A stretch of DNA of 64,000 nucleotides from Ixodes scapularis (taxonomy: Eukaryota > Arthropoda > Arachnida > Ixodida > Ixodidae), in contig NW_024609880.1 of assembly GCF_016920785.2 (NCBI RefSeq), positions 57,179,817-57,243,816 on the forward strand, written 5' to 3'. Numbering within the stretch: position 1 is the first letter of the stretch; the number at the start of each line of letters is the position of its first letter. The notes under the pieces were generated by a model. That model was not told the origin of the DNA. It made no database searches and saw nothing but the letters and a program-made list of their open reading frames with translations. Positions 46,984 through 56,774 of this stretch are shown here, piece by piece. Made by a program: the position numbers and the translations under genes.

Positions 46984-47722
46984 ATTGCCCAAATCGCGAA
47001 GCTGTGGAAGTAATCATAGATCTAGCCAAGAGTAGAATAAGAATTGATTTATGTCCATCTTACTATACCAACATATATTGCCAGACAATAGCAAAACATA
47101 GTGGTAACAGCCAGGTGATAATTAAATAATAAATAAGGTTTGGCTCGATATTCTTCTTCCTTTGGTCCTGAACAGTTCGACGTTGGTGAATAAAAAAAAA
47201 ATTCCAGTATATAAATATAAGTAATAAAAGAAAAAAGGACACTCATAACAAGAATTATTTAGAACGTCGGTTAAAACAAGGAAATGTGAACGCACGTTTG
47301 CCGTGTGTACCTTTCTTGGTGCCGTTCAAGAACGCATGGAGCACGAACCGACTGCAGTTTACTCCGGTGCTGTCCAGATAGACGTCCGCTGATGCGATGG
47401 GCAGCGAAGGGTAGAGTACTAAGTAAGCCGCTCTATGGCCCCACTCACGAGTTTCACTCTCTCCTCAAGCCCAGAATATCAAGTCATCATTATGTTTTAT
47501 TTGTAAAAATATCTGCTTGAGATAAGATGCGTCCTGCTGGGGCAAACCAGGAAGGAGAAGAAAGGAAGACTATTACCATTTTCCAAGTTCTCGCAAAAAG
47601 CTCACTCACAAAAAGGGTGACTGAGATGCAGATAACCTGGCTGGAATTCACAAATAAAGTGGTCCAACCATAGAATTTGGACTACAAAAAAGTAAGTATC
47701 TTTTAAAACAGGGTCAAATAAT

Positions 47723-47723
<1 letters not shown>

Positions 47724-47753
<30 letters not shown>

Positions 47754-49175
47754 GGAATACTGCAGGCCAATTGCGGCCCAAGCAGGATTGGGGGTTACAA
47801 AAGTGGAGAAAAAAAACAAAAACGCAACACCAGGTAATCCGTAAAATGGGAGAGGAGAACAGGGGAAAATTATGCAAAAATTGTAATAAAGCACATGTAA
47901 TAGCTCACAACAAAGATGGGAGGGGTGGCGGTAGTGGGGAACAGGAAAATGAAACACAATGCAAAGAGTTACACATCAAACAAACGCTCAATCGACTCCA
48001 AAACATTGTCAGATATAAATATGTGATGAGGTAGGTTGTTCCATTCTGTTATGGTTCTGGGAAAGAAGGAGTATTTAAATGCATTTGTTCGAGCGAATAC
48101 TGGAGTTATTTTATGCGGATGGTCATGCCTTGTGCGCCTAGTCGATGATGGGTGAAGAAAGGACGACGATTCAAGCCGGAGTTTTTTAAACCAGAGTTGA
48201 TAAAGAAATTTTAGTCTAGCTAGCTTCCTTCGTGATTCAAGAGAGATTATGTTGTTACTTTGAATTAAGGCAGCAGGTGAGTCATGCGGGTGGTAGCGAT
48301 TAAATATTAAACGAGCTGCTTGCTTTTGAACATCTTCCAGTATCTTGATATCTTTTTTTGTGAATGGATCCCAGACTGTACAGGCGTATTCTAACTTCGT
48401 TCTTATCAATGTGTTATAGGCTAAAAGTTTCACATGAGAAGGCACGTGCTTAAGCTTGTGCCTTATCATACCTAGTTTTCGACGGGCAGCTGCACAAACG
48501 TGTTCAATGTGTGAGGACCAAGATAAGTTGCTAGAAATTGTTATACCAAGATATTTAAAGCTCATCGTCCGAGAGATGTAGTTATCACCAATAAAGTATT
48601 CATACTGATGAGAGGACTTTTTGTTAGTGATGCGCATGTACAAGGACTTTTCTTGGTTAAGCTTCATCTCCCAACGATCGCACCAGCTAGAAACTGCATT
48701 AAGACTTTCGTTCAGAACAACTTGGTCCCTAGTAGAGTTAATATCCTTGAACAATAGACAGTCGTCCGGAAATAAACGAATACTCACGCTTTTATCTATA
48801 CAAAAAGTGAGGTCATTAATAAAAATTGAAAAAAGAAGAGGGCCAAGGACACTCCCTTGCGGAACACCCGAAATTACAGGAAGAGGATCAGAATGGTGAC
48901 CGACTACATCGACGAATTGTTTTCGCATTTGAAGATAAGATGAAATCCATTGAACAACTGTGCTGGGAAGGTCAATCTCATTTAGTTTGTATATAAGACC
49001 GGAATGAGGAACTCTGTCGAAGGCTTTGCTAAAATCAAGGAAGATGACGTCGACTTGACCAGTGAAAATGTGAAAGATGCAGAAAAAAAAACATCCTGTT
49101 TCCTAAGAGATGATGATAAGTGTGCAGCAACGAACAAAGATGCTTGTGGAAATAACACAATCACATATTATCACA
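47724..49175 (-). pseudogene. CR1/L2-like LINE, 5'-truncated, in reverse orientation
   Basis: A 320-codon open frame (48928-47969, minus) reads SGVPQGSVLGPLLFSIFIND (RT motif B), then LFPDDCLLF at residues 52-60, where the catalytic Y-A-D-D box has become F-P-D-D with both aspartates kept. It continues FKYLGITISSNLSWSSHI, the CTVWDP word and a FFPRTITEWNNLP C-terminus typical of CR1/L2-type proteins without RNase H. Upstream, a frameshifted stretch (49100-48990) gives the F-L-D-F-S-K-A-F-D motif A. The 3' end is (TAAA)n (complement of 47724-47753). The copy is inserted in element A, opposite to the host I-clade LINE, so it is younger than element A. Confidence 0.8.
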
Positions 49176-49633
49176 TCGCGTTTAGTAAACTTTAGGGTAG
49201 AGCGAGCGTTGTCTCGTGTTGTGACATTATGAAAATGGTCGTAGTCACTATAACCGAGAAGGACATTGTTAATTATTTTCAGTGCACTTACCGCCTCGAG
49301 CCTCTCGAAGAGGCGCACAATCACTTGGTGTCCTCCTCTCCCCGTCTTCGATCGCAAAGGAAAAACAAAGGGACTAAAAAAAAAGCGGATATAATTTGCC
49401 CCCCCCCTCCTTTTTTTTTGTAGAAATGTTCATTTGGATTAAAAAAAAAAAAAAAAATTTGAGAAAAAATGTAACGGATTACAAGGAATCCGTTACGTCA
49501 AAAATGTAAGGGAATTACTTTAAAATTACCCGAGAAAATATGTAATTATTCCGTTACTAAATTACTGATAAATGTAAGGGATTACAAGTAATTTCGTTAC
49601 TTGTAACGGATTACGTACAAGTCTGCCTCCATC

Positions 49634-50218
49634 TGTATCCTATTCAATGTATGTTGAAGATGTGCAGATATTGTTTTCTTCTTGTAACTTGTCCACCTAT
49701 GAACGGCAATTGCAGCTCACAATCAATAAGGTGAGCACATGGGCTGATCAAAATGGCTTCAGGTTCTCCCCCGAAAAGACAATCTGTGTTCCCTTTTCAC
49801 TCCGCCGTGGCCTGTCTCCAGATCCAGTGTTGCACTTGAATGACGTTGCTGTATCTGTAAATGAGGAATTCAAATCTGTCAATGAGGAATACAAGTTTTT
49901 AGGGATTATATTTGATAAAAAGCTCACTTTTATACCCCAATTGAAAGAGTTGAAACATAAATGCCTATGTTCATCAAACATTCTTAAAGTCCTGTCGCAT
50001 ACGTCCTGGGGGTCTGACAGACGGTGCCTCTTGGGACTCTATAACTCCCTGGTGCGGTTCGCTTGGACTATGGCTGCGATTGTTTATGGGTCGGCGCGTC
50101 CGTCTGCCCTAAAGATGTTGGACCCCGTCCATCACGTGGGGCTCCGAGTTGCCACGGGGCATTTCAAACATCACCTGTGCTGAGCTTGTATGCTGATACA
50201 CATAAAATTGAAAGCTGC
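49634..50218 (+). pseudogene. LINE ORF2, reverse transcriptase catalytic box and thumb
   Basis: An open frame from about 49647 begins MYVEDVQILFSSC, so the expected Y-V-D-D catalytic box is Y-V-E-D: the first aspartate is replaced by glutamate, which should abolish polymerisation. KVSTWADQNGFRFSPEKT, YKFLGIIFDKKLTF and LYNSLVRFAWTMAA follow as expected for the clade. A tandem repeat FKSVNEEYKF/FKSVNEE is visible. The frame stops just before the insertion at 50219. Confidence 0.8.
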
Positions 50219-50329
50219 TTACAACTCCCTGTAACGCCGAATTAGAGCGCAGCTCTTGAGGAGGAGGAGGAGGGAAGGGCACTGGGGGGGGGGGTTAAAC
50301 TAACCAGGGGGTGGTCACGTGACCCCCAA

Positions 50330-50910
50330 TGCCGATGATGTCATTACTGAGGTCACTGATGACGTCATCATTGGCGATCACGATGCGGGTACCGATGACG
50401 TCATTAGTGACGTCATTGATGACTTCACCAGTGATGATGACGATGACGATGCGAATGTCGGTGACGTCATCAGTGACGTCGCTGATGACGTCATCAGTGA
50501 TGATGATGATGACGATGCGGATGTCGGTAACGTCATCAGTGATGATGACGATGACGATGCGGATGCCGGAGACGTCATCAGTGATGATGACAATGACGAT
50601 GCGGATGCCGGTGACGTCATCAGTGACAATGACGATGCCGGTGACGACATCAGTGACGTCACTGATGACGTCATCAGTGATGATAACGATGACGATGCGG
50701 ATGTCTGTAACGTCGTCAGTGATGATGACGATGCGGATGCCGGTGACGTCATCAGTGATGATGACGATGACGATGTGGATGCCGGTGACGTCATCAGTGA
50801 TGATGACGATGACGATGTGGATGCCGGTGACGTCATCAGTGATGATGACGATGACGATGTGGATGCCGGTGACGTCATCAGTGACGATGACGTCATTGGG
50901 GGTCACGCGA
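50330..50910. repeat. TGACGTCATCAGTGATGATGA minisatellite
   Basis: Tandem units of mainly 48 bp, built from GTGACGTCATCAGTGATGA and GACGATGACGATG(C/T)GGATGCCG. GACGTCA occurs about 14 times, mostly as the perfect cAMP-response-element palindrome TGACGTCA. The last three units (about 50745-50890) are nearly identical, indicating recent expansion. Confidence 0.9.
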
Positions 50911-50919
50911 CATCGGCGG

Positions 50920-51165
50920 GGGTCACGTGATCTCAGGGGAGTCACGTGACTTCGGGGGGTCACGTGACCTCGGGGGGTCACGTGCCCCCCACGAGGTCAC
51001 GTGACCCCGGTGGGGGGCTCGCGCGGTGCATTATGGGACATTTCCCATGATGCACCGGGGTCACGTGACCTCGGGGGGTCACGTGCCCCCCACGAGGTCA
51101 CGTGACCCCGCTGGGGGGCTCGCGCGGTGCATTATGGGACATTTCCCATGATGCACCGCGCGGTT
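50920..51165. repeat. GTCACGTGACC blocks and a duplicated 107-bp unit
   Basis: Repeated GGGGTCACGTGACCTCGG words (E-box CACGTG inside a longer palindrome). A unit of about 107 bp occurs twice, at about 50954-51056 and 51060-51165. It contains GTGCCCCCCACGAGGTCACG and GCGCGGTGCATTATGGGACA followed by TTTCCCATGATGCACCG, itself a hairpin. Confidence 0.8.
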
Positions 51166-51395
51166 ACGCCGACGGCGACGCCGACGGCGACGCCGACGCC
51201 GCTCAAGCCGGAAACGGGCCCCTAAGAGCTGCGCTCTAAAATGTCCCTGGAAAGACGAAGGCAATATTTGAGTCTTTGTTATGCTTACAAGATATACAGC
51301 TATCCTCAACGTCCCACTTTTTAGAGCGTAGCTCTCAGGCGCCCGTTCCCGGCTTGAACGGCGTCGGCGTCGCCGTCGGCGTAACCGCAACCCTC
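51165..51395. repeat. Central inverted repeat with GACGCCGACGGC arms
   Basis: GGTTACGCCGACGGCGACGC.. through AAGCCGGAAACGGGC and GAGCTGCGCTCTAAAA (51165-51243) pairs with TTTTTAGAGCGTAGCTC, GCCCGTTCCCGGCTT and GGCGTCGCCGTCGGCGTAAC (51319-51395). The arms share the GAGCTGCGCTCTAA word with the outer termini of the 1.9-kb element but in opposite polarity, as if one fold-back were inserted in another. Confidence 0.75.
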
Positions 51396-51780
51396 GTAAC
51401 CCTCGTGAGGGTTATGAGGGTTACGAGGGTTAATCTCATGAGGGTTACCCTCACGAGAATCACGAGGGCCACGAGGGTTACTTACCCTCGTAACCCTCAC
51501 GAGGGTTACGAGGGTTAGTTACCCTCAAAAGGGTTACCTTCACGAGGGTTACCCTCACGAGGGTTACTTACCCTCGTAACCCTCACGAGGGTTACGAGGG
51601 TTAGTTACCCTCAAAAGGATTACCTTTACGAGGGTCACGAGGGTTATGAGAGTTACCCTCACGAGGGTCACGAGAGTTACCCTCACGAGGGTCACGAGAG
51701 TTACCCTCACGAGGGTCACGAGAGTTGCCCTCACAAAGGTTACTAGGGTTACCCTCACGAGGGTCGCGATGGTTACCCAG
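51385..51780. repeat. GAGGGTTA(C) / TAACCCTC minisatellite
   Basis: Short units CCCTCACGAGGGTTA and CGAGGGTTACGAGGGTTA in both orientations, so the array itself is palindromic (TTACCCTC...GAGGGTTA). A second sub-unit, ACGAGGGTCACGAGAGTTACC, repeats three times near 51655-51725. It is superficially telomere-like but is neither TTAGGG nor the arthropod TTAGG. Confidence 0.85.
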
Positions 51781-52127
51781 GTCACGTGACCCCCCCGGGG
51801 TCACGTGACCTGGGGATACCCCCCGAGGTCACGTAACCCCCCGTTGACGTCATCGCCACTGATGACGTCACCGGCATCCGCATCGTCATCATCATCATCA
51901 CTGATGGCGTCATCAGTGGCGTCACTGATGACGTCATCGGCATCGTCACGTGGCCCCAGGTCACGTGACCCCCCGACGTCACGTGACCCCCAAGGTCACG
52001 TGACCCCCCCGCCCCAAGGTCACGTGACTCCCCCCGCCCCCCGAGGTCACTTGAGCCACCCCCCCAGTACCCTTCCCTCCTCCTCCTCAGGAGCTGCGCT
52101 CTAATTCGGCATTACAGGGAGTTGTAA

Positions 52128-52720
52128 ACGGCTTTCATTTGACCTCCAAGCTTCTAGATCCTTCCGACTCTTTGAAAACTAAAATAGTATTGTTCGGCCA
52201 CTGCGTTTCAGTGTTCAAGAGATGACACCATCGCTCCATCTTCCCTTTGGGGAGGCTGCTTTGCTGAGGAGCAATGAGAGAGTTGCGCCTTGGGACCCTC
52301 TACCAATCTCCTTTTACTGGTCACTGTTCAAGTACAGAAAGAGAGCTGTTTCTCCATTTGTTCTTCAAAACAGGAGTTTTTCGATTTGGAACAAAAATAC
52401 AAGGACTATTTGCATTTCTACACTGATGGATTTAAAACATAAACGTTTGCGGGATGTGCGGTTTATTCTATGGCTTCCAGGAAAGTTCGACAACTTAACA
52501 CTCTTGCAAGTATTTTTACAGATGAATTATATGCCATTTTAGTTGCTGTGGAGTATTTATTAGAGAACACTATCATGAAAACAATTCTGTTTGTCGATTC
52601 CCGGAGCGTTCTTGTAGCAATTTCGTCCTTAACAGACAGCAAGAACCCTCTTGTCTTCGGGTTCGGTTAAATCGATACTTCAACAAGGACACCTGATCAA
52701 ATTCTGCTGGGTCCCAACTG
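52128..52720 (+). pseudogene. LINE ORF2, connection and RNase H domain, first part
   Basis: Broken frames give KRLSFDLQASRSF (52126 on), FGEAALLRSNERVAPWDPLP (about 52250), then HFYTDGFKT (about 52415, first catalytic Asp of RNase H), IFTDELYAILVAVEYLLE (52512-52565, catalytic Glu) and FVDSRSVLVAISSL (about 52590, catalytic Asp). The D-E-D triad of RNase H is thus visible, but stops separate the pieces. It ends at FCWVP (about 52710), within the conserved WVPSHVG word, where element B is inserted. Confidence 0.75.
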
Positions 52721-53908
52721 CAGACTTGTACCGTACGCATTACAAGTAATCAAATTACGTGTAATCGATTACTTTTTGGAGTAGTATTGTAATCAGCTGA
52801 TTACTTTTATTAGGCAGTAATCACAAGAGTAATCTTATTACTTTTTGAGGTAATAAGAATTACTTCTAACCGTTACTATTTTCCACGCAACCCCCCCCCC
52901 CTCCCCCCCCCCCCCCCATTTGCACACACCTTGTTTTTCTGAAATGACAAAAATAAAATTTGCTTCCTTTTTCGAAGGGAAAAAAGAAGATATTTTTTGC
53001 GGAGCAGTAGGAAATGAAGTCAACCCCTGGGAATGTACAGTTTCTGTGGGATGTCTGTTTGTTTTTTTTCGAGCTGGGACTGGGGCTGGGGAAGCCCCAG
53101 GAAAGCCCCAGTTCATGAGAAAGGCCATTCAGGGCGAAGTTTGAGGGAGTAGAAGATAGCTTTGTAAGTCTTTCGTTCAAACTAGACCCCTCATGCACAC
53201 ACACAAAGAAATAAAAAAAAAAAAACAATCCTGCTTACGGCACCTACTCGCAGCCCGTGGGAGAACCAGAACCGAAGAATGTCTAAAGCGAATGCAAAAT
53301 ATAACAAAGCCAGTTCAAATATGTCCTCTACATGGTCTTTGTGACAAACATGGTTTCGAGTTGAGAAGTGGTCGGGGCGATCTCTTCCGCTAATGGATAC
53401 TACACATGATCCGTTTCAAATCCTGGAGCTGCTGCTCTTTTTGTATAACATACGAGTTCATCCACATATGAATAATAAATTGAGCCACGCAAACTTTGAG
53501 CGACAACCCTTGCTTAAGCTTAACAAGAACTAGAGCACCCCCCGCTCCCGCTCGCTCCCCCCCCCCCCCCTTCCAACTGGCGAACGACGAAATCATTAAA
53601 CTTCTTAAAACAAATTCTACGCTTGTGTCCGCATTTTGAAGGTCCAACGAGCATGAAGGGGGAACCCGTTTTTTCTTCTTCAATACTTGTGAAAACGCGA
53701 AATTCAGGTTGGAAGTAGTTCATTGTTATGAGCGCTAAAGATGTAAGTCTTCACACAATAAAGTAAGCGGAAAAGTAATGGTTGCTTCTTAAAGTAATGT
53801 CCAATTACTTTTGCTGTCTAGTAATCAAGTAATTTAATCGAATACTTTTTAGCCAAGAGTAATAGTAATTGTAATCGATTACTTTTTTTAGTAACGTGAA
53901 CAAGACTG
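52721..53908. mobile_element. hAT-like element with TTAC-rich ends (element B)
   Basis: Starts CAGACTTGTACCGTACGCAT (52721) and ends ...GTGAACAAGACTG (53908), an inverted match to the start. Both ends carry GTAATC/GATTAC words (52735-52875 and 53780-53895). Flanking GTCCCAAC (52711-52718) and GTTCCAAG (53909-53916) agree at 6 of 8 positions, a decayed 8-bp duplication within the LINE's WVPSHVG codons. The interior includes poly-C tracts (52891-52917, 53561-53570) and no transposase. Same family as element A. Confidence 0.75.
52891..52917. repeat. Poly-C tract (one T)
   Basis: Eleven cytosines, one thymine and fifteen cytosines within element B. It causes glycine-rich or proline-rich spurious frames on both strands. 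Confidence 0.9.
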
Positions 53909-53916
53909 GTTCCAAG

Positions 53917-54545
53917 CCACATGGGTATTCCTGCAACGAGATAGCAGACTTGCATGCTGCCTCTAAGAAAGAGTGTCCAAAACTGCCCCTTGGCCTGCCA
54001 CACCAAGACCTGAAACCGTTCATACAAAAATTGATCATGAAGTCATGGCAGCTGGATTGGGATAATGAAAAAGAGAACAAGCTCCACGTTATCAAGCCCC
54101 TTCTGGGGGTATAGGAGAGCTGTTTTGATAAAGAACGCCAGGTTGAAGTTCTTCTTGGCCGCCTAAAAATTGGGCATACGCGTTTGACTCACCTGCACCT
54201 GTTTTGCGATGAGGATGCTAAGCTCTGCGACAACTGTGGTGAAGCAATGACTGTCTTGCACACCCTGTGGCATTGTAAATCTTTAAATCAACAGCGCCAA
54301 TCATGTTTCCAGAACTGTTCCGAAATCATCTTCCTTTTCATCTATATTTTCTACTTGGTGATCAACCTTTGGTACCGTTGAATCGAGTTATATAATTCTT
54401 GCATAAAACTGGCGTTTTAGACCAGCTGTAGCTTGCAGTTATTTCAGATTGCATCTCTAAGCTCCTTATAAAAACCTCAGTTTTGGCGCAATATGGCCTA
54501 AGTTGTTCTTGCGCCATTAAACCCCCAACCATCATTCTCCAATTT
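53917..54545 (+). pseudogene. LINE ORF2 C-terminus and 3' end
   Basis: The sequence resumes with HMGIP then NEIADLHAASKKE (53937 on, last RNase H segment, with D of EIAD), LPLGLPHQDLKPFI and KSWQLDWDNEKENKLHVIKP. A frameshift follows near 54110, then VEVLLGRLKIGHTRLTHLHL (about 54143) and a terminal zinc module C-x2-C...H-x4-C in CDNCGEAMTVLHTLWHC (54226-54276). The 3' UTR runs to about 54545, where ATTAAACCCCCAACCATCATTC resembles the ATC-rich tail of tick I elements. Confidence 0.75.
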
Positions 54546-55860
54546 GTTATCCAAGTTGACTTTGAATGGTACGTTACGCTTTAAGCTAGCAAAGTGCTAG
54601 TGACGTCATCCGGATTTTACACATTTTGTTTGAAGCTAGAGTGGTTCCGTCAGCGAAAGATTGTGACGGAAACGCTCGGTACCGTCACAATGAACCGTTT
54701 TCCGCTACCCTAACAACTAACTAATACTGACCCATTTTCAGAAATCGCCGTTTCAGCGGGCTCTGTATGAAAATGCGCGAGCTCGTTCTCAAGTGAGCGC
54801 CAACAATCCCTCAGCCAAGGAAGCCAGATCCTGCTGGCTTTATTGAGTTGGACTGACCCAGATTGGGATTTCCCAAAGCAGCTTGTGTGGCTATTGTGGC
54901 TTAACTTTGACTCCTAAACTCGCTCAAAAGCGTTTATTTTATCAACTTCCGTATGTGCATTAATGAAACCATGTGCACATTGTTTCATTCTCAGAATCCT
55001 CCCACCCAGTGTTCTGCCAGGTGAAGACAGGTATCGAAATTGGTTTCATAGACGCTATCGTATGTTACTTGCAGTTCCCTCTTGACGTCCTTAATATCCT
55101 TTGGACAGTTTGAAGGTACAGGCACTCCTCCTCGCAGTTGACTGGGAGACAAAATACTCCCTATTGATTGTTGATCAGCGAAAAAGGCTCCTGTGGTTTT
55201 AAGGGAGTTTTTTTTCTTGAGCGTGCATGTATGTAATTTACTCGCGTACTCATCATCATGTCTGGCCGCCTGATAAACTTCTAGTTTGACTGTTAGAGAT
55301 ATGCAATGCCGGACTATGTGTGAAGTCTGCCGAATGGCGTCAAGGCATATTTCTAACTTATTGCGCAATGCGTTAGGAGTCCGACCTGCCGCCGAAGTAA
55401 AGCACGCCAGTGGCCACGCTTACGATACGGAAGTCCCCCTTGTTTTTCTAAAATCTTTCAGTACCCATTATGTTGCTTGTCTTCACATATTTCATTGTGA
55501 ACATCGATTGCAGCAGCTAAGTCGCTTCCGAACGTCATAATGATCACAGCAGAATGCGATTTTTAGGGAAGTAATCACAAGTAGAGCATTATACTTTTTT
55601 AATATATATTACCAACTTGCCACCTATTTGCCGAGTATTTTCGAATATAATTAAATTACTTTTAGAAAGTGTTTGTACTCTACTTAAAATAGTCCGTAGT
55701 AAATGTAATTTAAATACTATTCTAATTGCATTGTCGAAGGGTATTTAGTAGCTGATCTTAAATACTTTTGTTGACTATTTGGCACAACACGCCTTGAAAG
55801 TATGCCTCGAGCGGCGAAGTCAGGACGCGAAAATGTAATTCCAGCATGTTACCAGAATCA
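54546..55860. other. No gene recognised; AAATACTTTT patch
   Basis: 54991-55368 (minus) and 55286-55540 (plus) are overlapping frames without a domain. 55560-55790 carries AAATACTTTTG and GTAATTTAAATAC words like 41690-41830, probably an old AT-rich MITE. Confidence 0.4.
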
Positions 55861-56075
55861 AACGTTGAACTACTTACGCCCGGATTTCAAGTGACAGGTC
55901 AGTGTCTCCAATCGATAGCAGACATAGGCCGACCACTTGACACTGCGCCTCATAGATGGCACCAGTCGTCGCTGGCGGCGCCCGCTTGAAGAGACAGCTC
56001 GGTCAAGGGACGTAGCCGTGACCGAAACACTGGAGCTTTCTCCGCTGTTGTGGCTGCGCCTGAAGATTGTCACTC

Positions 56076-56198
56076 AACTATATACACACCAACATGTTTT
56101 GTTTACGATCAAGTGCGCGTCTGTCCAGACCAGGCGTGGGTAGGGCGCGTGCGCAGAAACCAAATTAGCGCGAGATTAAGGGTCCGCGCCTGCGCAGG
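56076..56198 (-). promoter_or_regulatory. Possible minus-strand promoter: two NRF-1-like sites and TATA
   Basis: CGCGCCTGCGCAGG (56185-56198) and GCGCGTGCGCAG (56145-56156) resemble NRF-1 sites. Downstream on the minus strand is TATATAG (about 56088-56082). An open frame with serine/arginine-rich content follows to a possible donor GC|GTAAGT (about 55877), but its first ATG is internal and no domain is recognisable. Tentative. Confidence 0.25.
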
Positions 56199-56629
56199 GC
56201 CGAGAGCAGCGCCACCCCGTGGCGTGAGCCCATAGATTTGAGCTGGTCTATAGGAATGTTGCCGACCTGCCGAATTTCAAGCTCACGTGCAGGTTCGACT
56301 TTTTCAAATTTTCAACGCGACGTTCGATAAGAGTTTGACTGAAGTCCTATCCTGCTTCGCAGTCGCAGAAACTGAAACTTTCTGCGACTGCGCATCTAGC
56401 GCAGCGGGGATGCAGTATTTATAAGATGTAGCGTTTTATTTTAACGGACTAAGGGACTAAACGTCTGTGCCGCTCCTATGCTGTGTAAGATAAAGAAAAG
56501 CTATCGTACCTTTTTTTTCTATTTATTTGTAATTTTTGTGTAGGAGCTGGCCAACATTGAACAGAAAGCTGTCTTCGTAGAATTCCGCCACACGTTCGAA
56601 GGTTTGCCGAACCAAGGAGAACCCTGAGC

Positions 56630-56770
56630 TTCAAACATGACGTCACGTGTGACGTCACGAGGGTAAGATTTTCCTGCTAAATTTGTCGGAAAATTTTTAC
56701 CTAAATTTGGCGGAAAATTTTTCTCAAAATATAACGAGAAAATTGTCTCGCTATATTTAGAGGAAAAACG
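56630..56770. repeat. Fragment of the fold-back unit family (copy D)
   Basis: CATGACGTCACGTGTGACGTCACGAGG is followed by TTTTCCTGCTAAATTTGTCGG, AAATTTGGCGGAAAATTTTTC and CTCGCTATATTTAG words. These are the same core as 1-575 but reduced to about four short units. It abuts the 3' end of the minus-strand LINE fragment. Confidence 0.55.
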
Positions 56771-56774
56771 CTGC

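Larger units (their letters stand above)
46381..49625. mobile_element. hAT-like element with TTAC-rich ends (element A)
   Basis: Starts CAGACTTGTA (46381) and ends in its complement TACAAGTCTG (49625). Both ends carry dense GTTAC/GTAAT words (46390-46530, 49470-49620). It is flanked by CCACCATC (46373-46380) and CCTCCATC (49626-49633), an 8-bp duplication with one difference. Deleting the element and one duplication restores the LINE frame into the YVED reverse-transcriptase box. The 8-bp duplication and CAG-type end suggest hAT. No transposase domain is recognisable. It contains a small hairpin MITE and a reverse-oriented LINE. Confidence 0.8.
50219..52127. mobile_element. 1.9-kb fold-back element built of palindromic minisatellites
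   Basis: Ends TTACAACTCCCTGTAA then GCCGAATTAGAGCGCAGCTC on the left and their complement on the right (52127 inward), followed by GAGGAGGAGGAGGGAAGGG and GTCACGTGACC on both sides. The inner blocks are also mirrored: the CRE-like minisatellite at 50330-50910 has an inverted counterpart at 51842-51945, and GGTCACGTGACC blocks flank the centre. It interrupts LINE ORF2 between the RT thumb and RNase H. No protein is encoded. The long frames on both strands result from a repeat unit divisible by three. The exact target duplication is unresolved. Confidence 0.8.
42060..54545 (+). mobile_element. I-clade LINE with four nested insertions
   Basis: The element can be followed from a 5' region with CGCAGGGGGC repeats (42090-42250), through ORF1 (42764-44138) and ORF2 (44270 to about 54380), to a 3' end reading ATTAAACCCCCAACCATCATTC (about 54518-54539). 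Subtracting insertions at 44431-44584, 46381-49625, 50219-52127 and 52721-53908 leaves about 6 kb, a normal size for an I element. The presence of gag with zinc knuckle, AP-endonuclease, RT and RNase H defines the clade. Frameshifts and stops in both ORFs make it inactive. Confidence 0.85.

Noticed and set aside
50295..50981. Four overlapping frames of 170-230 codons on both strands, including an Asp-rich protein-like repeat
   Set aside because: They arise because the minisatellite unit is a multiple of three without stops. Open frames on both strands and in several phases show it is repeat structure, not a gene.
51385..51780. Telomere-like GAGGGTTA repeats
   Set aside because: The unit is not TTAGG (arthropod) or TTAGGG, occurs in both orientations, and lies inside a mobile element flanked by LINE sequence.
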